Shown in pieces: positions 52,275 through 64,000 of a DNA stretch of 64,000 nt. The notes below the pieces were generated by a model. It had not been told where the DNA came from. It searched no databases and worked only from the letters and a program-made list of their open reading frames with translations. The stretch is from Limnoperna fortunei. Lineage: Eukaryota; Mollusca; Bivalvia; Mytilida; Modiolidae. Position 1 is the first letter of the stretch. Every line of letters starts with the position of its first letter. The position numbers and the translations under genes are program-made. Where the stretch lies: positions 4,946,490-5,010,489 of the forward strand of contig OX104112.1 of the NCBI GenBank assembly GCA_944474755.1. The letters are read 5' to 3'.

Positions 52275-55200
52275 TCATTCTACTGTATGTGTACGCTATG
52301 TTACAGTTCACGTAACATTTCATTCTACTGTATGTGTACGCTTTGTTACAGTTCACGGAACATTTCATTCTACTGTATGTGTACGCTATGTTACAGTTCA
52401 CGTAACATTTCATTCTACTGTATGTGTACGCTTTGTTACAGTTCACGGAACATTTCATTCTACTGTATGTGTACGCTATGTTACAGTTCACGTAACATTT
52501 CATTCTACTATATGTGTACGCTATGTTCAGTTCAGGTAACATTTCATTCTACTGTATGTGTACGCTATGTTTCAGTTCATGGTACAATTCATTCTACTGT
52601 ATGTGTACGCTTTGTTACAGTTCACGGTACATTTCATTCTACTGTATGTGTACGCTTTGTTACAGTTCACGTAACATTTCATTCTACTGTATGTGTACGC
52701 TTTGTTACAGTTCACGGTACATTTCATTCTACTGTATGTGTACGCTGTGTTTCAGTTCACGGAACATTTCATTCTGCTGTATGTGTGCGCTATGTTACAG
52801 TTCACGGTACATTTCATTCTACTGTAAGTGTACGCTATGTTACAGTTCACGTAACATTTCATTCTACTGTATGTGTACGCTATGTTACAGTTCATGGAAC
52901 ATTTCATTCTACTGTATGTGTACGCTATGTTACAGTTCACGTAACATTTCTTTCTACTGTATGCGTACGCTGTGTTTCAGTTCACGGAACATTTCATTCT
53001 ACTGTATGTGTACGCTATGTTACAGTTCACGTAACATTTCATTCTACTGTATGTGTACGCTATGTTACAGTTCACGTAACATTTCATTCTACTGTATGTG
53101 TACGCTTTGTTACAGTTCACGGTACATTTCATTCTACTGTATGTCTACGCTATGTTACAGTTCACGGTACATTTCATTCTACTGTATGTGAACGCTATGT
53201 TACAGTTCACGTAACATTTCATTCTACTGTATGTGTACGTTATGTTACAGTTCACGGTACATTTCATTCTACCTTATGTGTACGCTATGTTACAGTTCAC
53301 GTAACATTTCATTCTACTGTATGTGTACGCTATGTTACAGTTCACGTAACATTTCATTCTACTGTATGCGTACACTATGTTACAGTTCACGGTACATTTC
53401 TTTCTACTGTATGTCTACGCTATGTTACAGTTCAAGGTACATTTCATTCTACTGTATGTGTACGCTATGTTACAGTTCACGTAACATATCATTCTACTGT
53501 ATGTGTACGCTATGTTACAGTTCACGGTACATTTCATTCGACTGTATGTGTACGCTATGTTACAGTTCACGGTACATTTCATTCTACTGTATGTGTACGC
53601 TATGTTACAGTTCACGTAACATTTCATTCTGCTGTATGTGTACGCTATGTTACAGTTCACGTAACATTTCATTCTACTGTATGTGTAAGCTATGCTACAG
53701 TTCACGGTACATTTTCATTCTACTGGATGTGTACACTATGTTACAGTTCACGTAACATTTCATTCTACTGTATGTGTACGCTATGTTACAGTTCACGGTA
53801 CATTTTCATTCGACTGTATGTGTACGCTATGTTACAGTTCACGTAACATTTCATTCTACTGTATGTGTACGCTATGTTACAGTTCACGTAACATTTCATT
53901 CTACTGTATGTGTACGCTATGTTACAGTTCACGTAACATTTCATTCTACTGTATGCATACGCTGTGTTTCAGTTCACGGAACATTTCATTCTACTGTATG
54001 TGTACGCTTTGTTACAGTTCACGGAACATTTCATTCTACTGTATGTGTACGCTATGTTACAGTTCACGTTACATTTCATTCTACTGTATGTGTACGCTAT
54101 GTTACAGTTCACGTAACATTTCATTCTACTGTATGTGTACGCTTTGTTACAGTTCACGGAACATTTCATTCTACTGTATGTGTACGCTATGTTACAGTTC
54201 ACGTAACATTTCATTCTACTGTATGTGTACGCTTTGTTACAGTTCACGGAACATTTCATTCTACTGTATGTGTACGCTATGTTACAGTTCACGTAACATT
54301 TCATTCTACTATATGTGTACGCTATGTTCAGTTCAGGTAACATTTCATTCTACTGTATGTGTACGCTATGTTTCAGTTCATGGTACAATTCATTCTACTG
54401 TATGTGTACGCTTTGTTACAGTTCACGGTACATTTCATTCTACTGTATGTGTACGCTTTGTTACAGTTCACGTAACATTTCATTCTACTGTATGTGTACG
54501 CTTTGTTACAGTTCACGGTACATTTCATTCTACTGTATGTGTACGCTGTGTTTCAGTTCACGGAACATTTCATTCTGCTGTATGTGTGCGCTATGTTACA
54601 GTTCACGGTACATTTCATTCTACTGTAAGTGTACGCTATGTTACAGTTCACGTAACATTTCATTCTACTGTATGTGTACGCTATGTTACAGTTCATGGAA
54701 CATTTCATTCTACTGTATGTGTACGCTATGTTACAGTTCACGTAACATTTCTTTCTACTGTATGCGTACGCTGTGTTTCAGTTCACGGAACATTTCATTT
54801 TACTGTATGTGTACGCTATGTTACAGTTCACGTAACATTTCATTCTACTGTATGTGTACGCTATGTTACAGTTCACGGAACATTTCATTATACTGTATGT
54901 GTACGCTATGTTACAGTTCACGTAACATTTCATTCTACTGTATGTTTACGCTATGTTACAGTTCACGTAACATTTCATTCTACTGTATGTGTACGCTATG
55001 TTACAGTTCACGTAACATTTCATTCTACTGTATGCATACGCTGTGTTTCAGTTCACGGAACATTTCATTCTACTGTATGTGTACGCTTTGTTACAGTTCA
55101 CGGAACATTTCATTCTACTGTATGTGTACGCTATGTTACAGTTCACGTAACATTTCATTATACTATATGTGTACGCTATGTTCAGTTCAGGTAACATTTC

Positions 55201-56500
55201 ATTCTACTGTATGTGTACGCTATGTTTCAGTTCATGGTACAATTCATTCTACTGTATGTGTACGCTTTGTTACAGTTCACGGTACATTTCATTCTACTGT
55301 ATGTGTACGCTATGTTACAGTTCACGTAACATTTCATTCTACTGTATGTGTACGCTATGTTACAGTTCACGGTACATTTCATTCTACTGTATGTGTACGC
55401 TGTGTTTCAGTTCACGGAACATTTCATTCTGCTGTATGTGTACGCTATGTTACAGTTCACGGTACATTTCATTCTACTGTATGTGTACGCTATGTTACAG
55501 TTCACGGTACATTTCATTCTACTGTATGTGTACGCTATGTTACAGTTCACGTAACATTTCATTCTACTGTATGTGTACGCTATGTTACAGTTCATGGAAC
55601 ATTTCATTCTACTGTATGTGTACGCTATGTTACAGTTCACGTAACATTTCATTCTACTGTATGTGTACGCTATGTTACAGTTCACGTAACATGTCATTCT
55701 ACTGTATGTGTACGCTATGTTTCAGTTCATGGTACAATTCATTCTACTGTATGTGTACGCTTTGTTACAGTTCACAGTACATTTCATTCTACTGTATGTG
55801 TACGCTTTGTTACAGTTCACGTAACATTTCATTCTACTGTATGTGTACGCTATGTTACAGTTCACGTAACATTTCATTCTACTGTATGTGTACGCTATGT
55901 TACAGTTCACGTATTATTTCATTCTACTGTATGCGTACACTATGTTACAGTTCACGGTATATTTCATTCTACTGTATGACTACGCTATGTTACAGTTCAC
56001 GGTACATTTCATTCTACTGTATGTGTACGCTATGTTACAGTTCACGTAGCATTTCATTCTACTGTATGTGTACGTTATGTTACAGTTCACGGTACATTTC
56101 ATTCTACCTTATGTGTACGCTATGTTACAGTTCACGTAACATTTCATTCTACTGTATGTGTACGCTATGTTACAGTTCACGTAACATTTCATTCTACTGT
56201 ATGCGTACACTATGTTACAGTTCACGGTACATTTCATTCTACTGTATGTATACGCTATGTTACAGTTCAAGGTACATTTCATTCTACTGTATGTGTACGC
56301 TATGTTACAGTTCACGTAACATTTCATTCTACTGTATGTGTACGCTATGTTACAGTTCACGGTACATTTCATTCTACTGTATGTGTACACTATGTTACAG
56401 TTCACGGTACATTTCATTCTACTGTATGTGTACGCTATGTTACAGTTCACGTAACATTTCATTCTACTGTATGTGTACGCTATGTTACAGTTCACGTAAC
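52275..56500 (+). repeat. Shortened copies of the 2.8-kb block
   Basis: Landmarks of the 2,836-bp family recur here at shorter spacing (1,801 bp between 52522 and 54323; 854 bp to 55177), so internal groups of monomers were lost or rearranged. Private variants such as CATTTCATATC-like changes (about 53485) and CGTATTATTTC (55910) appear. Confidence 0.7.
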
Positions 56501-59500
56501 ATTTCATTCTACTGTATGTGTAAGCTATGCTACAGTTCACGGTACATTTTCATTCTACTGTATGTGTACACTATGTTACAGTTCACGTAACATTTCATTC
56601 TACTGTATGTGTACGCTATGTTACAGTTCACGGTACATCTTCATTCTACTGTATGTGTACGCTATGTTACAGTTCACGGTACATTTCATTCTACTGTATG
56701 TGTACGCTATGTTACAGTTCACGTAACATTTCATTCTACTGTATGTGTACGCTATGTTACAGTTCACGTAACATTTCATTCTACTGTATGCATACGCTGT
56801 GTTTCAGTTCACGGAACATTTCATTCTACTATATGTGTACGCTTTGTTACAGTTCACGGAACATTTCATTCTACTGTATGTGTACGCTATGTTACAGTTC
56901 ACGTAACATTTCATTCTACTATATGTGTACGCTATGTTCAGTTCAGGTAACATTTCATTCTACTGTATGTGTACGCTATGTTTCAGTTCATGGTACAATT
57001 CATTCTACTGTATGTGTACGCTTTGTTACAGTTCACGTAACATTTCATTCTACTGTATGTGTACGCTTTGTTACAGTTCACGGTAAATTTCATTCTACTG
57101 TATGTGTACGCTGTGTTTCAGTTCACGGAACATTTCATTTTGCTGTATGTGTAAGCTATGCTACAGTTCACGGTACATTTTCATTGTACTGGATGTGTAC
57201 ACTATGTTACAGTTCACGTAACATTTCATTCTACTGTATGTGTACGCTATGTTACAGTTCACGGTACATTTTCATTCTACTGTATGTGTACGCTATGTTA
57301 CAGTTCACGTTACATTTCATTCTACTGTATGTGTACGCTATGTTACAGTTCACGTAACATTTCATTCTACTGTATGTGTACGCTATGTTACAGTTCACGT
57401 AACATTTCATTCTACTGTATGCATACGCTGTGTTTCAGTTCACGGAACATTTCATTCTACTGTATGTGTACGCTATGTTACAGTTCACGTAACATTTCAT
57501 TCTACTGTATGTGTACGCTATGTTACAGTTCACGTTACATTTCATTCTACTGTATGTGTACGCTATGTTACAGTTCACGTAACATTTCATTCTACTGTAT
57601 GTGTACGCTTTGTTACAGTTCACGTAACATTTCATTCTACTGTATGTGTACGCTATGTTACAGTTCACGTAACATTTCATTCTACTGCATGTGTACGCTA
57701 TGTTACAGTTCACGGTACATTTCATTCTACTGTATGTGTACGCTTTGTTACAGTTCACGGTACATTTCATTCTACTGTATGTGTACGCTTTGTTACAGTT
57801 CACGGTACATTTCATTCTACTGTATGTGTACGCTGAGTTTCAGTTTACGGAACATTTCATTCTACTGTATGTGTACGCTATGTTACAGTTCACGTAACAT
57901 TTCATTCTACTGTATGTGTACGCAATGTTACAGTTCACGGAACATTTCATTATACTGTATGTGTACGCTATGTTACAGTTCACGTAACATTTCATTCTAC
58001 TGTATGTGTACGCTATGTTACAGTTCACGTAACATTTCATTCTACTGTATGTGTACGCTATGTTACAGTTCACGTAACATTTCATTCTACTGTATGCATA
58101 CGCTGTGTTTCAGTTCACGGAACATTTCATTCTACTGTATGTGTACGCTATGTTACAGTTCACGTAACATTTCATTCTACTATATGTGTACGCTATGTTC
58201 AGTTCAGGTAACATTTCATTCTACTGTATGTGTACGCTATGTCTCAGTTCATGGTACAATTCATTCTACTGTATGTGTACGCTTTGTTACAGTTCACGGT
58301 ACATTTCATACTACTGTATGTGGACGCTTTGTTACAGTTCACGTAACATTTCATTCTACTGTATGTGTACGCTTTGTTACAGTTCACGGTACATTTCATT
58401 CTACTGTATGTGTACGCTGTGTTTCAGTTCACGGAACATTTCATTCTGCTGTATGTGTACGCTATGTTACAGTTCACGGTACATTTCATTCTACTGTATG
58501 TGTACGCTATGTTACAGTTCACGTAACATTTCATTCTACTGTATGTGTACGCTATGTTACAGTTCATGGAACATTTCATTCTACTGTATGTGTACGCTAT
58601 GTTACAGTTCACGTAACATTTCATTCTACTCTATGTGTAAGCTATGCTACAGTTCACGGTACATTTTCATTCTACTGTATGTGTACGCTTTGTTACAGTT
58701 CACGTAACATTTCATTCTACTGTATGTGTACTCTTTGTTACAGTTCACGGTACATTTCATTCTACTGTATGTGTACGCTGTGTTTCAGTTCACGGAACAT
58801 TTCATTCTGCTGTATGTGTACGCTATGTTACAGTTCACGGTACATTTCATTCTACTGTATGTGTACGCTATGTTACAGTTCACGTAACTTTTGATTCTAC
58901 TGTATGTGTACGCTATGTTACAGTTCATGGAACATTTCATTCTACTGTATGTGTACGCTATGTTACAGTTCACGTAACATTTCATTCTACTGTATGTGTA
59001 CGCAATGTTACAGTTCACGGAATATTTCATTATACTGTATGTGTACGCTATGTTACAGTTCACGTAACATTTCATTCTACTGTATGTGAACGCTATGTTA
59101 CAGTTCACGTAACATTTCATTCTACTGTATGTGTACGTTATGTTACAGTTCACGGTACATTTCATTCTACCTTATGTGTACGCTATGTTACAGTTCACGT
59201 AACATTTCATTCTACTGTATGTGTACGCTATGTTACAGTTCACGTAACATTTCATTCTACTGTATGCGTACACTATGTTACAGTTCACGGTACATTTCAT
59301 TCTACTGTATGTCTACGCTATGTTACAGTTCAAGGTACATTTCATTCTACTGTATGTGTACGCTTTTTACAGTTCACGTAACATTTCATTCTACTGTATG
59401 TGTACGCTATGTTACAGTTCACGGTACATTTCATTCGACTGTATGTGTACGCTATGTTACAGTTCACGGTACATTTCATTCTACTGTATGTGTACGCTAT

Positions 59501-59588
59501 GTTACAGTTCACGTAACATTTCATTCTGCTGTATGTGTACGCTATGTTACAGTTCACGTAACATTTCATTCTACTGTATGTGTAAGCT

Positions 59589-62500
59589 ATGCTACAGTTC
59601 ACGGTACATTTTCATTCTACTGGATGTGTACACTATGTTACAGTTCACGTAACATTTCATTCTACTGTATGTGTACGCTATGTTACAGTTCACGGTACAT
59701 TTTCATTCGACTGTATGTGTACGCTATGTTACAGTTCACGTAACATTTCATTCTACTGTATGTGTACGCTATGTTACAGTTCACGTAACATTTCATTCTA
59801 CTGTATGTGTACGCTATGTTACAGTTCACGTAACATTTCATTCTACTGTATGCATACGCTGTGTTTCAGTTCACGGAACATTTCATTCTACTGTATGTGT
59901 ACGCTTTGTTACAGTTCACGTAACATTTCATTCTACTGTATGTGTACGCTATGTTACAGTTCACGTTACATTTCATTCTACTGTATGTGTACGCTATGTT
60001 ACAGTTCACGTAACATTTCATTCTACTGTATGTGTACGCTTTGTTACAGTTCACGGAACATTTCATTCTACTGTATGTGTACGCTATGTTACAGTTCACG
60101 TAACATTTCATTCTACTGTATGTGTACGCTTTGTTACAGTTCACGGAACATTTCATTCTACTGTATGTGTACGCTATGTTACAGTTCACGTAACATTTCA
60201 TTCTACTGTATGTGTACGCTATGTTACAGTTCACGTAACATTTCATTCTACTGTATGCCTACGCTGTGTTTCAGTTCACGGAACATTTCATTCTACTGCA
60301 TGTGTACGCTATGTTACAGTTCACGTAACATTTCATTCTACTGTATGTGTACGCTATGTTACAGTTCACGTAACATTTCATTCTACTGTATGTGTACGCT
60401 ATGTTACAGTTCACGTAACATTTCATTCTACTGTATGTGTACGCTATGTTACAGTTCACGTAACATTTCAGTCTACTGTATGCCTACGCTGTGTTTCAGT
60501 TCACGGAACATTTCATTCTACTGCATGTGTACGCTATGTTACAGTTCACGTAACATTTCATTCTACTGTATGTGTACGCTATGTTACAGTTCACGTAACA
60601 TTTCATTCTACTGTATGTGTACGCTATGTTACAGTTCACGAAACATTTCATTCTACTGTATGCATACGCTGTGTTTCAGTTCACGGAACATTTCATTCTA
60701 CTGTATGTGTACGCTATGTTACAGTTCATGGAACATTTCATTCTACTGTATGTGTACGCTATGTTACAGTTCACTGTACATTTCATTCTACTGTATGTGT
60801 ACGCTATGTTACAGTTCACGTAACATTTCATTCTACTGTATGTGTACGCTATGTTACAGTTCATGTAACATTGCATTCTACTGTATGTGTACGCTATGTT
60901 ACAGTTCACGTAACATTTCATTCTACTGTATGTGTACGCTATGTTACAGTTCACGGTACATTTCATTCTACTGTATGTGTACGCTATGTTACAGTTCACG
61001 GTACATTTCATTCTACTGCATGTGTACGCTATGTTACAGTTCACGTAACATTTCATTCTTCTCTATGTGTACGCTATGTTACAGTTCACGGTACATTTAA
61101 TTCTACTGTATGTGTACGCTATGTTACAGTTCACGTAGCATTTCATTCTACTGTATGTGTACGCTATGTTACAGTTCACGGTACATTTCATTCTACTGTA
61201 TGTGTACGCTATGTTACAGTTCACGTAACATTTCATTCTACTGTATGTGTACTCTATGTTACAGTTCATGTAACATTTCATTCTACTGTATGTGTACGCT
61301 ATGTTACAGTTCACGTAACATTTCAGTCTACTGTATGCCTACGCTGTGTTTCAGTTCACGGAACATTTCATTCTACTGCATGTGTACGCTATGTTACAGT
61401 TCACGTAACATTTCATTCTACTGTATGTGTAAGCTATGCTACAGTTCACGGTACATTTTCATTCTACTGGATGTGTACACTATGTTACAGTTCACGTAAC
61501 ATTTCATTCTACTGTATGTGTACGCTATGTTACAGTTCACGGTACATTTTCATTCGACTGTATGTGTACGCTATGTTACAGTTCACGTAACATTTCATTC
61601 TACTGTATGTGTACGCTATGTTACAGTTCACGTAACATTTCATTCTACTGTATGTGTACGCTATGTTACAGTTCACGTAACATTTCATTCTACTGTATGC
61701 ATACGCTGTGTTTCAGTTCACGGAACATTTCATTCTACTGTATGTGTACGCTTTGTTACAGTTCACGGAACATTTCATTCTACTGTATGTGTACGCTATG
61801 TTACAGTTCACGTTACATTTCATTCTACTGTATGTGTACGCTATGTTACAGTTCACGTAACATTTCATTCTACTGTATGTGTACGCTTTGTTACAGTTCA
61901 CGGAACATTTCATTCTACTGTATGTGTACGCTATGTTACAGTTCACGTAACATTTCATTCTACTGTATGTGTACGCTTTGTTACAGTTCACGGAACATTT
62001 CATTCTACTGTATGTGTACGCTATGTTACAGTTCACGTAACATTTCATTCTACTGTATGTGTACGCTATGTTACAGTTCACGTAACATTTCATTCTACTG
62101 TATGCCTACGCTGTGTTTCAGTTCACGGAACATTTCATTCTACTGCATGTGTACGCTATGTTACAGTTCACGTAACATTTCATTCTACTGTATGTGTACG
62201 CTATGTTACAGTTCACGTAACATTTCATTCTACTGTATGTGTACGCTATGTTACAGTTCACGTAACATTTCATTCTACTGTATGTGTACGCTATGTTACA
62301 GTTCACGTAACATTTCAGTCTACTGTATGCCTACGCTGTGTTTCAGTTCACGGAACATTTCATTCTACTGCATGTGTACGCTATGTTACAGTTCACGTAA
62401 CATTTCATTCTACTGTATGTGTACGCTATGTTACAGTTCACGTAACATTTCATTCTACTGTATGTGTACGCTATGTTACAGTTCACGAAACATTTCATTC

Positions 62501-63117
62501 TACTGTATGCATACGCTGTGTTTCAGTTCACGGAACATTTCATTCTACTGTATGTGTACGCTATGTTACAGTTCATGGAACATTTCATTCTACTGTATGT
62601 GTACGCTATGTTACAGTTCACTGTACATTTCATTCTACTGTATGTGTACGCTATGTTACAGTTCACGTAACATTTCATTCTACTGTATGTGTACGCTATG
62701 TTACAGTTCATGTAACATTGCATTCTACTGTATGTGTACGCTATGTTACAGTTCACGTAACATTTCATTCTACTGTATGTGTACGCTATGTTACAGTTCA
62801 CGGTACATTTCATTCTACTGTATGTGTACGCTATGTTACAGTTCACGGTACATTTCATTCTACTGCATGTGTACGCTATGTTACAGTTCACGTAACATTT
62901 CATTCTTCTCTATGTGTACGCTATGTTACAGTTCACGGTACATTTAATTCTACTGTATGTGTACGCTATGTTACAGTTCACGTAGCATTTCATTCTACTG
63001 TATGTGTACGCTATGTTACAGTTCACGGTACATTTCATTCTACTGTATGTGTACGCTATGTTACAGTTCACGTAACATTTCATTCTACTGTATGTGTACG
63101 CTATGTTACAGTTCATG
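59589..63117 (+). repeat. 1,847-bp higher-order repeat, two copies
   Basis: 59589-61270 and 61436-63117 correspond at an offset of 1,847 bp, shown by identical monomer order over more than 1.5 kb (for example 60617 with 62464, and 60676 with 62523). The same order of monomers also appears at 42035-43546, about 17.5 kb upstream. This block was therefore copied from, or shares a parent with, the 42-kb region and was then duplicated locally. Confidence 0.85.
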
Positions 63118-64000
63118 TAACATTTCATTCTACTGTATGTGTACACTATGTTACAGTTCACGGTACATTTCATTCTACTGCATGTGTACGCTATGTTACA
63201 GTTCACGTAACATTTCATTCTACTGTATGTGTACGCTATTGTACAGTTCACAGTACATTTCATTCTACTGTATGTGTACGCTATGTTACAGTTCATGTAA
63301 CATTTCATTATACGGTAAGTGTACGCTATGTTACAGTTCACGTAACATTTCATTCTACTGCATGTGTACGCTATGTTACAGTTCACGGTACATTTCATTC
63401 TACTGTATGTGTACGCTTTGTTACAGTTCACGGTACATTTCATTCTACTGTATGTGTACGCTTTGTTACAGTTCACGGTACATTTCATTCTACTGTATGT
63501 GTACGCTGTGTTTCAGTTCACGGAACATTTCATTCCACTGTATTTGTACGCTATGTTACAGTTCACGTAACATTTCATTCTACTGTATGTGTACGCAATG
63601 TTACAGTTCACGGAACATTTCATTATACTGTATGTGTACGCTATGTTACAGTTCACGTAACATTTCATTCTACTGTATGTGTACGCTATGTTACAGTTCA
63701 TGTAACATTTCATTATACGGTAAGTGTACGCTATGTTACAGTTCACGTAACATTTCATTCTACTGCATGTGTACGCTATGTTACAGTTCACGGTACATTT
63801 CATTCTACTGTATGTGTACGCTTTGTTACAGTTCACGGTACATTTCATTCTACTGTATGTGTACGCTTTGTTACAGTTCACGGTACATTTCATTCTACTG
63901 TATGTGTACGCTGTGTTTCAGTTTACGGAACATTTCATTCTACTGTATGTGTACGCTATGTTACAGTTCACGTAACATTTCATTCTACTGTATGTGTACG

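Larger units (their letters stand above)
9975..64000 (+). repeat. Giant 45-bp satellite array with higher-order structure
   Basis: Tandem 45-bp monomers fill the window from here to its right edge, about 1,200 copies by length. A typical unit is 10256-10300. It contains CATTTCATTCTACTG, TATGTGTACGCTATG and TTACAGTTCACG in order, with 16 G/C bases of 45. Three main classes recur. The first has GCTATGTTAC with GTAAC. The second has GCTTTGTTAC, often followed by GGTAC or GGAAC. The third has TATGCATACGCTGTG or TATGCCTACGCTGTG with TTTCAG, nearly always followed by GGAAC. A few monomers are 44 or 46 bp and shift all reading frames. Since 45 is divisible by three, plus-strand frames translate as repeated MCTLCYSSRNISFYC or VRYVTVHVTFHSTVC, and the minus strand as MKCYVNCNIAYTYSR. 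Only one non-satellite insertion is present (10889-11075). The array continues beyond 64000, so its true size is unknown. Confidence 0.98.

Noticed and set aside
9975..64000. CRISPR array
   Set aside because: Repeats are contiguous with no unique spacers, the unit is a plain tandem monomer, no cas genes are present, and the surrounding elements are eukaryotic.
9975..64000. Telomeric or centromeric identity
   Set aside because: No TTAGGG-type or other short telomere repeat is present and no CENP-B-box-like motif was seen. A centromeric role cannot be decided from sequence alone.
9975..64000. PAR-bZIP-like binding site in TTCACGTAAC
   Set aside because: It differs from the RTTAYGTAAY consensus at two positions, and a match in one consensus monomer is weak evidence. 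The dyad is reported instead.

Overview
This is non-coding eukaryotic DNA. It is A/T-rich, carries tRNA-derived SINEs with target-site duplications, one non-LTR (LINE) reverse transcriptase, and a very large satellite array. The SINE body type, with its CAAA-type tail, together with the LINE protein suggests a marine invertebrate, most likely a mollusc and perhaps a bivalve. That is an inference from repeat style, not a sequence match. No host gene, rRNA, tRNA gene, CRISPR array or operon can be supported.

Layout. Positions 1-9974 are A/T-rich intergenic DNA full of transposable-element debris. Five SINE copies lie here (about 88-241, 1971-2241, 4494-4620, 8414-8679, 9001-9187), and a sixth sits inside the satellite (10889-11075). 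A 5'-truncated LINE occupies 6607-8336 on the minus strand and is bounded by a perfect 14-bp direct repeat. There are small tandem repeats at 4644-4782 and 5845-6248. Two outposts of the satellite precede the main array: a single monomer at 1831-1873 and a 6.5-copy mini-array at 2451-2745, both entered through the same short A-rich flank.

From about 9975 to the right edge (64000) the window is one 45-bp satellite, about 1,200 monomers by length, interrupted only by the SINE at 10889-11075. Because 45 is a multiple of three, several frames stay open for hundreds of codons (up to 1,163). These 'proteins' are translations of the satellite and are not annotated as genes. The array has strong higher-order structure: nearly identical 4,096-bp blocks at 18-27 kb, variable 4-5 kb relatives to about 46 kb, a 2,836-bp family at 46-54 kb, an 1,847-bp repeat at 59-63 kb, a 675-bp tandem duplication at 30.0-31.4 kb, and nested 90/180/270-bp expansions at 37.7-38.8 kb.

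The most informative points are: the satellite seeds with a shared flank (a possible transposon-borne origin of the monomer); the dyad ATGTTAC-N7-GTAACAT in the commonest monomer, which variant monomers break; the SINE insertion that can be removed cleanly through its target-site duplication; and the chimeric open frame made of LINE, flanking DNA and antisense SINE. I saw no multi-gene system.
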